DNA of 64,000 nucleotides from Alloscardovia criceti DSM 17774. GTDB lineage: Bacteria > Actinomycetota > Actinomycetes > Actinomycetales > Bifidobacteriaceae. Under the pieces are notes generated by a model, which made no database searches, had not been told where the DNA came from, and worked only from the letters and a program-made list of their open reading frames with translations. The stretch covers positions 434,001 to 498,000 of the forward strand of contig NZ_AQXR01000011.1 in assembly GCF_000376885.1 (NCBI RefSeq). The letters run 5' to 3'. Positions 48,103-57,793 of this stretch are shown piece by piece. A program made the translations under genes and the position numbers. How positions within the stretch are numbered: position 1 is the stretch's first letter; each line of letters begins with the position of its first letter.

Positions 48103-50778
48103 CTACTTGCTCAATACGCTGGTGTTCAAATCAGCCAGTGCGGCGTCAATCTGGCTGGCATCTTGGCCGCCACCTTGAGCGAAGTCAGGCTTACCGCCAC
48201 CGCCACCGCCGAGCATCTTTGAGGCCTGACGTACGAGGTCACCCGCTTTAATGCCCTTATCGCGCGCAGCTTCATTTGTTGCCACGATGATGGATGGGCT
48301 ACCGGATTCGCTCACACCCGCCAAAGCAACGACTGCAGGCTTATCCGCAGAAAGCTGACCACGCACATCCATAACGGCATTGCGCAAAGCATCCACAGAG
48401 CCGAACTGTCCAAGATTTGCGGTGACGACGGTAATCTCGTCCGCAGACTGTCGTGCCTTCTCCACTAGCGCAGGAATCTGAGCCTTCACCTGTGATTCAT
48501 AGAGAGCAGCGAGCTTACGGTCGGATTCTTTGAGACGATCCATCAAGGTGGAGATACGATCGGTCAATTCATCTGGACGTGCATGAAGCACATCAGAGAG
48601 CTGAGAAACCAGCGCATGCTCACGTGCATTGTATTCGTAAGCCTTCTCACCTACCACAGCATCCACACGACGGACGCCAGTGCCCACAGAAGACTCGCCC
48701 ATCAAAGTAATAGCGCCAATCTTACCGACATAGTCGATATGCGTACCACCACACAGCTCACGGCTCCAGCCGTCTTCGCCGATAGATACCACGCGCACGA
48801 TATCGCCGTACTTTTCACCAAAGAGATGCATAGCACCCAGTGCAATAGCGTCGTCAAACTTCATTTCCTGCGTGGTCACAGCCAGATTCTCACGTAACTT
48901 TTCGTTCACACGTGCTTCCACGGCATTCATAGCCAAGGCGGATGGCGCAGAAGCCCACTGGAAGTCGAAGCGCAAACGGTTTGGAGCGTCTTCGGAGCCA
49001 CGCTGTGTAGCCTGAGGACCAAGCTCTTCACGCAAAGCCTTATGCACCATGTGCGTAGAAGTATGAGAACGTGCAATTGCGCCACGGCGGTCGATATCAA
49101 TCGAAGCAGTAACTGCTGCATTCACCGTCAAGGTACCATCCGTTACGCGGCAACGATGCACAATCAAGTCCTTAATAGGCTTCTGCACATCATCGACTTC
49201 TACGACTGCACCATCATCGGAGAGGATCTCACCCTGATCAGCCAGCTGACCACCAGCCTCTGCGTAAAATGGCGTACGATCCAAGATTACTTCTACTGTG
49301 GCAGGAGCTGTCACCGCGGGAACGGAGCCCTTGCCTTCTTGGATAATGCCCAGCACACGAGAACGAGAAGAAGCATCCGTGTAGCCCAAGAAATCGATGG
49401 GAGCTTCCAAGGTCTTCTTCACATCGTCATAGACGCTGAGGTCCACGTTTCCGCGCTTCTTCAATGCATCTGCGCGTGCACGAGACTTCTGCTGCGCCAT
49501 CAACTTGCGGAATTCTTCTTCATCCACCTTGACGCCCTTCTCAGACGCCATTTCCAAGGTGAGCTCAATTGGGAATCCGTATGTATCATGCAAAGCAAAG
49601 GCATCTGCACCGCTGACCGCAGTGCCCTTTTCCTGAGCAGAGCTGACAGCCACATCCAAGATGGTCGTGCCCTTATCCAAAGTACGACGGAAAGCATCTT
49701 CTTCACCATATGCAGCATTTTCAATGTCTGCGAAAGTATCGTTCAGCTCTGGATAGCTTGCGCTCATCACGTCCTTGGACACTGGAATCAAGTGTGGGAG
49801 CACTTCCTCTTGCACACCCAATGTCTTCATGGAACGCATCGTTCTGCGCAGCAAACGACGCAGCACATAGCCGCGTCCTTCATTGGCTGGGCGCACGCCA
49901 TCGCTCATAATCATCAAGGCAGAACGCACATGATCCGCCACCACACGGAAACGCACATCGTTTTCTGCGTTATCACCATAATTCAAACCAGAAAGCTTCT
50001 CAGCAGCCTCGATGACCGGGAAAAGCTCATCGGTTTCGTACATGTTTTCTTTGCCCTGCAGCAGATAAGCTACGCGCTCCAGACCCATACCGGTATCGAT
50101 ATTTCTCTGAGCCAGCTCGCCCACGATGTGCAAATCCGTCTTGGACTTGACATTGTCTACTTCAAAGTTTTCAAAAACGAGATTCCAAATTTCGGTGTAA
50201 CGATTTTCATCGGCAAGAGGGCCGCCTTCCTTGCCGTACTGAGCACCGCGATCCACATAGATTTCCGAGCATGGGCCGCCAGGTCCTGGACCACCCATAG
50301 TCCAGAAGTTATCTTCCATGCCCATAACCTGCATATGCTCTGGATCCATGCCTTCATTGCGCCAGATAGCACGGGCTTCCTCATCGTCGGTAAACGTGGT
50401 CACCCACAGCTTATCCAAGGTAAAACCATATCCACCCTGATCTTGTGGAGTGGTGAGCAGCTCCCATGCATAGTGGATGGCTTCTTCCTTGAAATAATCG
50501 CCGAAGGAGAAGTTTCCCAGCATCTGGAAGAACGTACCGTGACGTGTGGTTTTTCCTACCTCATCGATATCCAATGTACGCACGCACTTTTGTACACTGG
50601 CCATTCGGGACTTTGGTGGTGTCTGCTCGCCTAAGAGATAAGGCACAAAGGGCACCATACCTGCAATGGTGAAAAGTGTGGTTGGATTAGGAGAAATCAA
50701 AGAAGCTGATGGGACAATGAGATGATCCTGCTTTTCAAAATACCCTGTAAAACGTTTTGCGATTTCTGATGTGCGCAT
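48103..50778 (-). CDS. alaS: Alanyl-tRNA synthetase
   Basis: 891 residues. The class II catalytic core has [15 protein letters not shown] and [20 protein letters not shown]. The editing domain has [13 protein letters not shown] and [12 protein letters not shown]. The C-terminal Gly-rich end [15 protein letters not shown] belongs to the C-Ala domain. It charges tRNA-Ala in the cytoplasm and leads the alaS-ruvX-mltG group. Confidence 0.98.
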   Translation of the reverse strand: MRTSEIAKRFTGYFEKQDHLIVPSASLISPNPTTLFTIAGMVPFVPYLLGEQTPPKSRMASVQKCVRTLDIDEVGKTTRHGTFFQMLGNFSFGDYFKEEAIHYAWELLTTPQDQGGYGFTLDKLWVTTFTDDEEARAIWRNEGMDPEHMQVMGMEDNFWTMGGPGPGGPCSEIYVDRGAQYGKEGGPLADENRYTEIWNLVFENFEVDNVKSKTDLHIVGELAQRNIDTGMGLERVAYLLQGKENMYETDELFPVIEAAEKLSGLNYGDNAENDVRFRVVADHVRSALMIMSDGVRPANEGRGYVLRRLLRRTMRSMKTLGVQEEVLPHLIPVSKDVMSASYPELNDTFADIENAAYGEEDAFRRTLDKGTTILDVAVSSAQEKGTAVSGADAFALHDTYGFPIELTLEMASEKGVKVDEEEFRKLMAQQKSRARADALKKRGNVDLSVYDDVKKTLEAPIDFLGYTDASSRSRVLGIIQEGKGSVPAVTAPATVEVILDRTPFYAEAGGQLADQGEILSDDGAVVEVDDVQKPIKDLIVHRCRVTDGTLTVNAAVTASIDIDRRGAIARSHTSTHMVHKALREELGPQATQRGSEDAPNRLRFDFQWASAPSALAMNAVEARVNEKLRENLAVTTQEMKFDDAIALGAMHLFGEKYGDIVRVVSIGEDGWSRELCGGTHIDYVGKIGAITLMGESSVGTGVRRVDAVVGEKAYEYNAREHALVSQLSDVLHARPDELTDRISTLMDRLKESDRKLAALYESQVKAQIPALVEKARQSADEITVVTANLGQFGSVDALRNAVMDVRGQLSADKPAVVALAGVSESGSPSIIVATNEAARDKGIKAGDLVRQASKMLGGGGGGKPDFAQGGGQDASQIDAALADLNTSVLSK

Positions 50779-50812
50779 GAATGCGTAGCTCCTTGAATGT
50801 GTTCAAATAAAA

Positions 50813-51055
50813 TTAACGATTTCCGAATTTTTCGGCATATGCGCTGTTCATTTCGGCTTCTTTTTCACGACGATACGTGTTGAAGTCCTCGATCATAGAT
50901 CCTAATGTACGCAATGTCACATTGTCTTGGTCTGGTCCCAAAACAAATTCTCGAGCTAAGCGAGGTGTGTGTGCTCGGACATATGCTTGCGCCTTGCTCG
51001 CCACCACAAGACCGGTGGCCAATCCTACAAGGAACCAGAAGATGCGTTTAAACAT
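50813..51055 (-). CDS. Small membrane-anchored protein upstream of alaS
   Basis: 80 residues. One N-terminal membrane helix (IFWFLVGLATGLVVAS) is followed by a charged helical tail. Small proteins of this kind are encoded between a DUF948 gene and alaS in many Actinobacteria (DUF6167-like); the function is unknown. It is 34 bp upstream of alaS and 11 bp after the DUF948 gene. Confidence 0.8.
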   Translation of the reverse strand: MFKRIFWFLVGLATGLVVASKAQAYVRAHTPRLAREFVLGPDQDNVTLRTLGSMIEDFNTYRREKEAEMNSAYAEKFGNR

Positions 51056-51066
51056 GGTATTTCCTC

Positions 51067-51444
51067 TTACTTTTCCTCGTGCTTGCCATCAGACTTCTGT
51101 GTGAAACCCTGAACTGTTTTCTTTACTCCGTATACAATAGCAGCAATTTTAATCACTGGTTTTCCAAGCACAGCGCCATACAAATCCGTTAATGCTCCCA
51201 CATTATTGGCAGTAGTCGAAGCTGCGGAGGAAATATTATTGACGTCTTCCAAAGACTGGTTGACTTTCTGCACAGTGGTTACGCTCTCATCGAGGGCAGG
51301 AATGGCGTGATCTCCCGTATCCTTTACGGTTTCGGCAATTTGATCAAAAAGCTTTCCCAAACGGATAAGAGGATAAATCAAAAAGCCTGCGAGTACTGCG
51401 AAAACAATGGCTGCAATAAGGCTAGCTATTTGTCCGAGATCCAT
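51067..51444 (-). CDS. DUF948 domain protein
   Basis: 125 residues. An N-terminal membrane helix (IASLIAAIVFAVLAGFLIYP) is followed by a long amphipathic, coiled-coil-like segment (FDQIAETVKDTGDHAI, VQKVNQSLEDVNNISS) and a basic tail. It is of unknown function, probably attached to the membrane and linked to alaS by operon order only. Confidence 0.82.
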   Translation of the reverse strand: MDLGQIASLIAAIVFAVLAGFLIYPLIRLGKLFDQIAETVKDTGDHAIPALDESVTTVQKVNQSLEDVNNISSAASTTANNVGALTDLYGAVLGKPVIKIAAIVYGVKKTVQGFTQKSDGKHEEK

Positions 51445-51632
51445 TCTGCGTCTCCTTCTTCACTATCAAAGACATCATAAAGACATATGTTTTTTAGATT
51501 ACCACTAGGCGTAGGCGTGAAATACCACTCAGCCCAGAGTTTTAGCCTATAGAGGTAAGGCGTCATGGCGGCCCACACAACGACCTGTGATACCTCTTAT
51601 TCTAAATTTTTCTCAAGCAGTGTCTAAAGTTG

Positions 51633-52340
51633 TTATTCGTTATATCCTTGGATACTCAAGGCATGGTCAAACGCGCTTTCTTCTGGATTAAAGTCCATGC
51701 GTGTCACACTACCATTGCGGGGTCTCACGGTCATATCTATACCGTCGGGAGCACTATGCGCAAACCGTTGAACGATGCTCAGCAAGGAATTGCCATGTGA
51801 AATCAGCAGCACATGAGCATCTGTGCCGTGAGCAGTAAGCTGGGAAATTTTATCGTGTGTGCGGATGATATGATATCCGCGCTCAATGCGCTCCCAGTAC
51901 TCTTCCTCGTTTTCGGCATGATGGAAAGGATCTGCTTCCTTGAGGAAGTCTTTGGTGGCTGCAGATCCGAATTTTTCGAGAATCTGCGCATACGTCGTCG
52001 CTCCATGTGGTGCGCCGGCAGCCCACCACGCCTCATTCATATCTTTACCCTCGAAGTATCCATAAAACTGCTCACGAAATTCCATGTGCTCTTCGGCATG
52101 GTATAAGCCGTCGTGACGCGCAGCATCATTGCGCGCCAAAATTATGCGTGCTGTTTCAATAGCTCGTTGCGTGTCAGAGCAAAATGCGGCGTCAAAGCGT
52201 ATTTTTTCCAGTTTGTGAGCGGCAACGACGGCGTCCTGTTTACCCTTATCCGTTAAAGGAGAGTTAGACCAGCCTTGGAGACGATTATAGAGATTGAAAT
52301 AGGTTTGCCCGTGGCGCACAAGATACACATGAATTGTCAT
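51633..52340 (-). CDS. Histidine phosphatase family protein
   Basis: 235 residues. The phosphohistidine motif LVRHGQTYFNLYNRLQG at residue 7 and LISHGNSLLS near 178 define the phosphoglycerate mutase-like superfamily. The substrate is unknown; it is a cytoplasmic phosphatase rather than a glycolytic mutase by length and sequence. It is divergent from the holin-like gene. Confidence 0.9.
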   Translation of the reverse strand: MTIHVYLVRHGQTYFNLYNRLQGWSNSPLTDKGKQDAVVAAHKLEKIRFDAAFCSDTQRAIETARIILARNDAARHDGLYHAEEHMEFREQFYGYFEGKDMNEAWWAAGAPHGATTYAQILEKFGSAATKDFLKEADPFHHAENEEEYWERIERGYHIIRTHDKISQLTAHGTDAHVLLISHGNSLLSIVQRFAHSAPDGIDMTVRPRNGSVTRMDFNPEESAFDHALSIQGYNE

Positions 52341-52380
52341 AGCACTACTCTATCGCGAGCGAATCTCATATAATTTCAAT

Positions 52381-52746
52381 ATGACACGATTTCTTATGAA
52401 TTGGTTGGTACTGACCATTGCCACCGGTGTAACGGTATGGTTGCTGCCCGGCATCACCATTGTGGGCGATAATCAGTGGTTATCATACGGCAGTTTCGCG
52501 CTTTTTATGGCGCTGATCAATATTTCAATTAAGCCGATAATGCATATTTTGACCTTGCCTATTTCGATTCTGACCTTTGGTTTGATGTCGTTGGTGGTCA
52601 ACACGATTTGTTTTGCGCTGGCTTCCAGCCTGAGCAACAATATTTTCGGCGTGGGCATTGCGTCTTCCAGCACAGGCTGGTCCTTTGCTGGCGCCATTGT
52701 GCTCTCCATTATTGCCTCTTTACTGCACGGATTAGAAGAGGTGTAA
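52381..52746 (+). CDS. Holin-like four-helix membrane protein (YvlD type)
   Basis: 121 residues with four hydrophobic helices. It has ALINISIKPIMHILTLPISI, typical of the PF04020 'phage holin superfamily IV' proteins, which are chromosomal and have no proven lytic role. It is monocistronic. Confidence 0.85.
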   Translation: MTRFLMNWLVLTIATGVTVWLLPGITIVGDNQWLSYGSFALFMALINISIKPIMHILTLPISILTFGLMSLVVNTICFALASSLSNNIFGVGIASSSTGWSFAGAIVLSIIASLLHGLEEV

Positions 52747-52770
52747 AGAGACCCTTCCCCTTGCCTATTA

Positions 52771-52810
52771 AAATAAAAAATGAAGCCACTGCAAAAGAGC
52801 AGTGGCTTCA
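52771..52810 (-). terminator. Terminator of rpsD
   Basis: On the minus strand, perfect 12-bp arms TGAAGCCACTGC/GCAGTGGCTTCA with a 6-nt loop are followed by TTTTTTATTTT. It lies 72 bp after the rpsD stop. Confidence 0.9.
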
Positions 52811-52881
52811 TCAATGTATGCCGTAAATAAATTGTTGCCTGAGCCGTAAGATGTGCCGTGTAAACAGCCCAAGCGCAGTTT

Positions 52882-53508
52882 TTAGCGAGAGTAGTGTTCG
52901 ACCACGTACTGAATGTTAATAGTAACTGGGATTTCTTCTACTTCTGGCTTACGAGTCAAGGTTGCCTTGAGAGCTGCCAAGTTAACATCGAGATAACCTG
53001 GAACTGCTGGGAGAACGTCACGATGAACGCCTTCAGCTGCAGCCTGGAATGGCTCCATGGTCTGGCTCTTTGGCTTAACCTGAATGGTCTGGCCTGGCTT
53101 TACATGGTAGCTTGGGCGATCAACGATGTTTCCGTCGACGAGAATGTGACGGTGAACAACGAACTGACGAGCCTGTGCTGTAGTGCGAGCAAAACCTGCA
53201 CGCAATACAAGAGCATCGAGACGTGCTTCGAGGTTGACCAGCATTGCGTTACCAGTCTGACCTGCTTCACGACGGGACTTTTCATAAATCGCACGCATCT
53301 GCTTTTCAGAGATGCCATACTGAGCACGAAGACGCTGCTTTTCGCGCAAACGTACTGCGTAATCGGACTCTGCGCGGCGACGATCGCGACCATGCTCACC
53401 TGGACCATATGGACGCTTTTCGAAGATACGCTGAGCCTTTGGGGTCAAAGCGATGCCGAGGGCGCGAGAAAGACGCACCTGACGGCGTGCACGCTGTACC
53501 TTAGTCAT
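52882..53508 (-). CDS. rpsD: 30S ribosomal protein S4
   Basis: 208 residues, normal length. The start MTKVQRARRQVRLSRALG and the S4 RNA-binding domain (LEARLDALVLRAGFARTTAQ, RQFVVHRHILVDGNIV) are clear. It is the primary 16S rRNA-binding protein and possibly autoregulatory. AGAAGGAAA precedes the ATG. It stands alone, away from the alpha operon, as in other Bifidobacteriaceae. Confidence 0.98.
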   Translation of the reverse strand: MTKVQRARRQVRLSRALGIALTPKAQRIFEKRPYGPGEHGRDRRRAESDYAVRLREKQRLRAQYGISEKQMRAIYEKSRREAGQTGNAMLVNLEARLDALVLRAGFARTTAQARQFVVHRHILVDGNIVDRPSYHVKPGQTIQVKPKSQTMEPFQAAAEGVHRDVLPAVPGYLDVNLAALKATLTRKPEVEEIPVTINIQYVVEHYSR

Positions 53509-53758
53509 TTAATTTCCTTCTGTTGTAGATTCGCAAGATGAGCACACTTCTGTGCACTCACCGAGTCAGCCACTCCTGCGCTTAGCATCGAACTGTGTCT
53601 ACTCGTTCGGTGTTTAACAGTAAAATCCAACTTTCGCTGGGCATTACTGCCGACCCGCAGATGGGCCAAGACTCCAGAGCTGCGCACATAAAACTATGCA
53701 CACAACGTCCACTATCATACACTGCGATATCTACAAATAAGCAGAATTCTCAGCAATT
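53509..53758 (-). promoter_or_regulatory. rpsD leader with a stem-loop
   Basis: No gene is found. A 9-bp stem with G-U pairs and a tetraloop lies at 53539-53560, about 30 bp before the rpsD start. It could serve autoregulation by S4, but no known leader family was recognised. Confidence 0.3.
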
Positions 53759-56551
53759 TCAGAGTTTTTCAATCGGCGCGAGACGAATCATCAGTCTTTT
53801 TGTGCCCGCAGAGCCGAAATCTACGACGACGACGGAATTGCGTCCCTTATCTTCTAGGCTGATGACCCTACCTAACCCATACTCGTCATGTGTAATCTTA
53901 TCGCCGATATGGAGGTCTTCAAGCGTGAGACCATTCGATGCTGCGGCGGACGCAGCGCGTGTAGAAGCTTGTCCTGTTTGAGCGGAGTTCAGTCTACGTG
54001 AGTACACAGCGGAACCGCGTGAGCTTGACTGGCTACTGCTCGCAGACTTGGAATAACCGCGTGAAGAGCGCGATGAACTCACGCTACTTGTACCGTAATG
54101 CATATGTGGCGACTCGGATCCAGATCTGCTGGATGTGCGCGGCTTTTGAACCCGTGAGGACGAAGACGAACTGCCGGATGAGCCATAGGAAGATCCGTAC
54201 GATGAACCATAGGAAGACCCATACGAGCTACCACGCGTAGACGAACCATGACCGCCATATGAGGAAGAACCGTAGGAGCTGCCCGAGTAGCTCCCATAGG
54301 AAGAGCCGCCGTAGCCATTGCCATAGTTGCTATAGTCGCGCGACCATCGGGACTGAGAGGAGAATTCGTCCTCAAAATCGCCAAATTCATCCAAATCTGG
54401 CGAATCCACCCAATTGCGACGCATTTTTTCCATGGTGGATTCTTTGCGCTCCCAATGAATGAGGTTTTCTGGAATTTCTTCCAAAAATTGACTAGGCATC
54501 ATTTCTGTCGTTTGTCCCCACTGTGAACGGATGGCAGAGCGCGTGACATACAGCTTGCGCTGGGCACGTGTAATGCCCACATACGCCAATCGGCGCTCTT
54601 CCGACAACTCCGCATCATCCTCAATACTGCGTGAGTGCGGGAAGGTGCCTTGCTCCATACCCACCAAGAAGACCACCGGGTATTCCAGACCTTTTGCGGT
54701 ATGCAAGGTCATCAGCGTCACCGTACCCCTGTCTTCACCTTCGGAAGGCAGCTGATCAGAATCGGCCACCAAAGCCGTATTTTCCAAGAATCCTGCCAAA
54801 GTAGCGTCCGGTGTATTTTGCTCAAACTCCGCCGCCACGGATTGGAGCTGACTCAAATTATCGAGACGCGTGGCATCTTGCGGATCTTGGGATTGGCGCA
54901 ACTCCTCCACCAAGCCCGTTTTTTCCAAAACCTCCGCCACAATTTCGCTCGGATGATGATCATGCTCCACCGCAAATGCACGCAATCCGCGCATCAAATC
55001 TCTAAAGGCACTGACTGCATTCTTAGCGCGCGGTGAAAGACCGGTGTTTTCCAGGAATTCAATGGCATTCCAAAAATTGGTACCGTTTTCTGTAGCATAC
55101 GCGTTCAATGCCTCCTCTGACCGCGCCCCGAGCCCGCGTTTTGGCACATTCAAAATACGCCGGGTGCTCACATCATCGGCCGGATTCGCAATGGCTTGAA
55201 TATATGCCATCGCATTTTTGACTTCTGCGCGTTCGTAGAATCGCGTACCACCAACGATCTGATACGGAATAGACGCGTTAATCAGTGCCTCTTCCAGCGA
55301 ACGCGACTGCGCATTAGCACGATACATCAGGGCAATGCTGGAATATGGGAAGCTGCCTTCCTCCACTAATCGCTCAATTTCCTGAGCAATCCATTGGCCT
55401 TCCTGCTGAGGGTTATCTGCAGCAAAGCCCACGATTTTTGCGCCTTCGCCCAGATCTGTCCAGAGCTTTTTCGGCGTTCGACCAGCATTCTGTGAAATCA
55501 CCGCATTCGCTGCATCCAAAATTGTTTGGGTCGAACGATAATTCTGCTCGAGCATAATGGTGCGTGCGTTATCAAAGTCTTTTTCGAAGTCCAAAATATT
55601 GGAAATATCCGCGCCTCTAAAGGCATAAATGGACTGATCAGAATCACCCACAACCGTCACCCAGGCAGGACGTGCCTGAGGCGTCACATTCGGCAATTCC
55701 TTACTGGCAAGCAGTCGTATCAAGATATACTGTGCGTGATTCGTATCCTGATACTCATCCACAAAAATAAAGCTGAATCGGCGACGGTAAAACTCCAGCG
55801 CCTCCACATCAGTGCGCAGTAGTTCCACCGTGCGTACAAGCAGATCGTCGAAGTCTACGGAATTTGCCACGGCTAGTCGGTGCTGGTACTCGGCATAGCA
55901 AATTGCAAATACTTCTTCCTTATCCCCCAAGTTTGCAATATGTTGCCCAAGCTTGCCCGGCACATAATCAGAGTTCACGTGCTTCAACGCATCAGGCACG
56001 GTAATCAGCTGATTTTTGAAATCAGAAATAGCACCCAAAATACTGCGTGGCGTGTAACGCTTCGTATCAATATTGAGGTCGCGCGCAATGAGATTGATAA
56101 GTCTTTGGCAGTCGGCGGTGTCGTAAATGGAGAAACCCGAGCTCAGCCCCACCGCTTGACCATGACGACGCAAAATTCGCACACAAGCGGAGTGGAAAGT
56201 CGAGACCCACATGCGATTGGCCACAGGCCCAATCAGCGAAGCGAGACGCTCCTTCATTTCTGCTGCAGCTTTATTAGTAAAGGTAATAGCCAGAATTTGG
56301 CTCGGGTATGCATGCCATTGTGTCAGTGCCCAGGCAATGCGTCTGGTCAATACGCGCGTTTTACCCGAACCTGCACCAGCTCCAATAAGCAAGGCTGGGC
56401 CTTCGTACTGCACAGCTTGAGACTGCTGAGGATTCAGGCCAGCAATGAGGTCTTGTGCATTGCGCGGCGTCACCTCCGAGGCAGCGGGGTTCACCGCACC
56501 ACTCGATTCACTGTCATAATCGGATGCAAATGAGTTGTAATTGACAGGCAT
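53759..56551 (-). CDS. pcrA: ATP-dependent DNA helicase PcrA/UvrD with a Ser/Tyr/Gly-rich linker
   Basis: 930 residues. Superfamily 1 motifs include GAGAGSGKTRVLTRR (near residue 60), FVDEYQDTNHAQY (motif II), GDSDQSIYAFRGAD (III) and LMTLHTAKGLEYPVVF (V). It unwinds DNA in repair and removes stalled complexes. The ATG at 56549-56551 is chosen because AAGGAG lies at ideal distance; the open frame extends 73 codons further. A low-complexity linker (53996-54360) of SSYG repeats separates the helicase from a C-terminal Tudor-like domain (HIGDKITHDEYGLGRVI), which in related proteins contacts RNA polymerase. Confidence 0.95.
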   Translation of the reverse strand: MPVNYNSFASDYDSESSGAVNPAASEVTPRNAQDLIAGLNPQQSQAVQYEGPALLIGAGAGSGKTRVLTRRIAWALTQWHAYPSQILAITFTNKAAAEMKERLASLIGPVANRMWVSTFHSACVRILRRHGQAVGLSSGFSIYDTADCQRLINLIARDLNIDTKRYTPRSILGAISDFKNQLITVPDALKHVNSDYVPGKLGQHIANLGDKEEVFAICYAEYQHRLAVANSVDFDDLLVRTVELLRTDVEALEFYRRRFSFIFVDEYQDTNHAQYILIRLLASKELPNVTPQARPAWVTVVGDSDQSIYAFRGADISNILDFEKDFDNARTIMLEQNYRSTQTILDAANAVISQNAGRTPKKLWTDLGEGAKIVGFAADNPQQEGQWIAQEIERLVEEGSFPYSSIALMYRANAQSRSLEEALINASIPYQIVGGTRFYERAEVKNAMAYIQAIANPADDVSTRRILNVPKRGLGARSEEALNAYATENGTNFWNAIEFLENTGLSPRAKNAVSAFRDLMRGLRAFAVEHDHHPSEIVAEVLEKTGLVEELRQSQDPQDATRLDNLSQLQSVAAEFEQNTPDATLAGFLENTALVADSDQLPSEGEDRGTVTLMTLHTAKGLEYPVVFLVGMEQGTFPHSRSIEDDAELSEERRLAYVGITRAQRKLYVTRSAIRSQWGQTTEMMPSQFLEEIPENLIHWERKESTMEKMRRNWVDSPDLDEFGDFEDEFSSQSRWSRDYSNYGNGYGGSSYGSYSGSSYGSSSYGGHGSSTRGSSYGSSYGSSYGSSYGSSGSSSSSSRVQKPRTSSRSGSESPHMHYGTSSVSSSRSSRGYSKSASSSQSSSRGSAVYSRRLNSAQTGQASTRAASAAASNGLTLEDLHIGDKITHDEYGLGRVISLEDKGRNSVVVVDFGSAGTKRLMIRLAPIEKL

Positions 56552-56936
56552 ATGCTCTCCTTGAGAAGATTCGCGCGTGAATTTGTGACGTGGCTGCTGT
56601 ACAGATATATCCATGTCCGCATAGTTGTGTGTAGCCTGGGGGCTTCGAGAATCTCTTGCCTTTGTAGGCACATCTGATGTCTTTGAAGAAGAAAATCCGT
56701 CGAATTCAAAACCCGGCTGTACAAAACTCATGAATCTTTTGTAGCACATGCGGCTTACACGAAAACACAAAAATCCTGTATTGCACGCGCTGAGTGCGCG
56801 TCTTGCCTAGGTGCAAAGAATTGGCTATGCATTGCCCGAGTTCCATGTGCCTGTTCTCCTCGAAAACCTATGAAATACACATTGTGCAGCGGCGTTGACG
56901 TCAGCGTTCTGCGTTATGCTGTAGTTCCACATAAAG
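56552..56936. other. Gap between pcrA and the xpt leader
   Basis: The pcrA frame stays open to 56770 with another ATG at 56731, so a longer form is not excluded. Beyond it nothing is recognised except space for divergent promoters. Confidence 0.4.
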
Positions 56937-57043
56937 AACCATACATGTAATCACACAAATACTTCCACGCAGCCTTACTCAGCTGAGAAAAGGCCTTGTG
57001 TGAAAGTATTGCTGGTTGCACGCTAAGAAGAAATGAGTTTCTT
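56937..57043 (+). promoter_or_regulatory. xpt 5' leader with competing stems
   Basis: CACACAA (56952-56958) can pair with TTGTGTG (56996-57002), and AATACTT (56958-56964) with AAGTATT (57004-57010). The two pairings cross, so they are either alternatives or a pseudoknot. CTCAGCTGAG (56978-56987) and AAGGCCTT (56990-56997) lie inside. No purine-riboswitch core was recognised. Confidence 0.35.
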
Positions 57044-57622
57044 ATGAAGCTTCTTGAAGAACGCATTCGCAAAGACGGCACGGTCAAGCCTGGCGACGTG
57101 CTGAAGGTGGATTCTTTTTTGAATCATCAATGCGATGTTGCATTATTCGACAAGATGGGTGAAGAATGGGCACGCTTGTTTGCGGGTGCCCAGATTGACA
57201 AGATTCTAACGATTGAAGCCTCCGGCATTGGCATTGCGTGTATTGCCGCACGTCATTTTGGCAATGTGCCTGTGGTTTTCGCCAAGAAAGCTCAATCTAT
57301 TAACCTCGATGGTGAGCAGTACTCCACCTCTATTTACTCTTTTACTAAGCAAAAAGAATTCCCGGTGATTGTCGGCAAGAAGTTCCTCACTGAGGGCGAG
57401 CATGTGCTGATTATCGATGACTTTTTAGCCAATGGTAATGCGCTCAATGGTTTGCTGCAGATTTGTGAAAATGCCGGTGTTATCGTAGAAGGTTTCGGCA
57501 TCGCCATCGAAAAAGGCTTCCAAGGCGGTGGAGATTCCTTGCGCCAGCGCGGGTATCGAGTCGAATCTCTGGCCAATATCCGTACCATGGATGCTCACGA
57601 AGGCACCATTGAATTCAAGTAA
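57044..57622 (+). CDS. xpt: Xanthine phosphoribosyltransferase
   Basis: 192 residues, usual Xpt length. [29 protein letters not shown] at the N-terminus and the PRPP-binding motif [14 protein letters not shown] near residue 122 are diagnostic. It salvages xanthine to XMP. The ATG at 57044 gives the family start; the frame reaches 16 codons further back. It forms a salvage pair with the downstream xanthine permease. Confidence 0.95.
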   Translation: MKLLEERIRKDGTVKPGDVLKVDSFLNHQCDVALFDKMGEEWARLFAGAQIDKILTIEASGIGIACIAARHFGNVPVVFAKKAQSINLDGEQYSTSIYSFTKQKEFPVIVGKKFLTEGEHVLIIDDFLANGNALNGLLQICENAGVIVEGFGIAIEKGFQGGGDSLRQRGYRVESLANIRTMDAHEGTIEFK

Positions 57623-57629
57623 GTTTCAG

Positions 57630-57655
57630 AGCTACGCTCCCTTGGCGTAGCTTTT
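57630..57655 (+). terminator. Terminator between xpt and the permease
   Basis: AGCTACGC/GCGTAGCT arms with a 7-nt loop run into TTTTC. It lies 7 bp after xpt and may cause partial termination before the permease gene. Confidence 0.7.
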
Positions 57656-57793
57656 CGCATTGTTGTCACGATTTCGGTTTGATTTGTGCATTCGTACCCT
57701 GCGATATGTTCTATTTCTCGTCTTTTGCGTGTCGCTCGTATGATGCTCTCCACCGCCGGCGCAATGCACCCTATGAGAAGAAAGAGATATTTC

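Noticed and set aside
49042..50634. 530-codon open frame antisense to alaS
   Set aside because: Shadow of alaS; no recognisable motifs or initiation signal.
52381..52746. Holin-like gene as evidence for a prophage
   Set aside because: PF04020 proteins are ordinary chromosomal membrane proteins; no other phage genes are near.
56937..57043. Classical purine riboswitch upstream of xpt
   Set aside because: The conserved TATA/three-way-junction core could not be found by eye.
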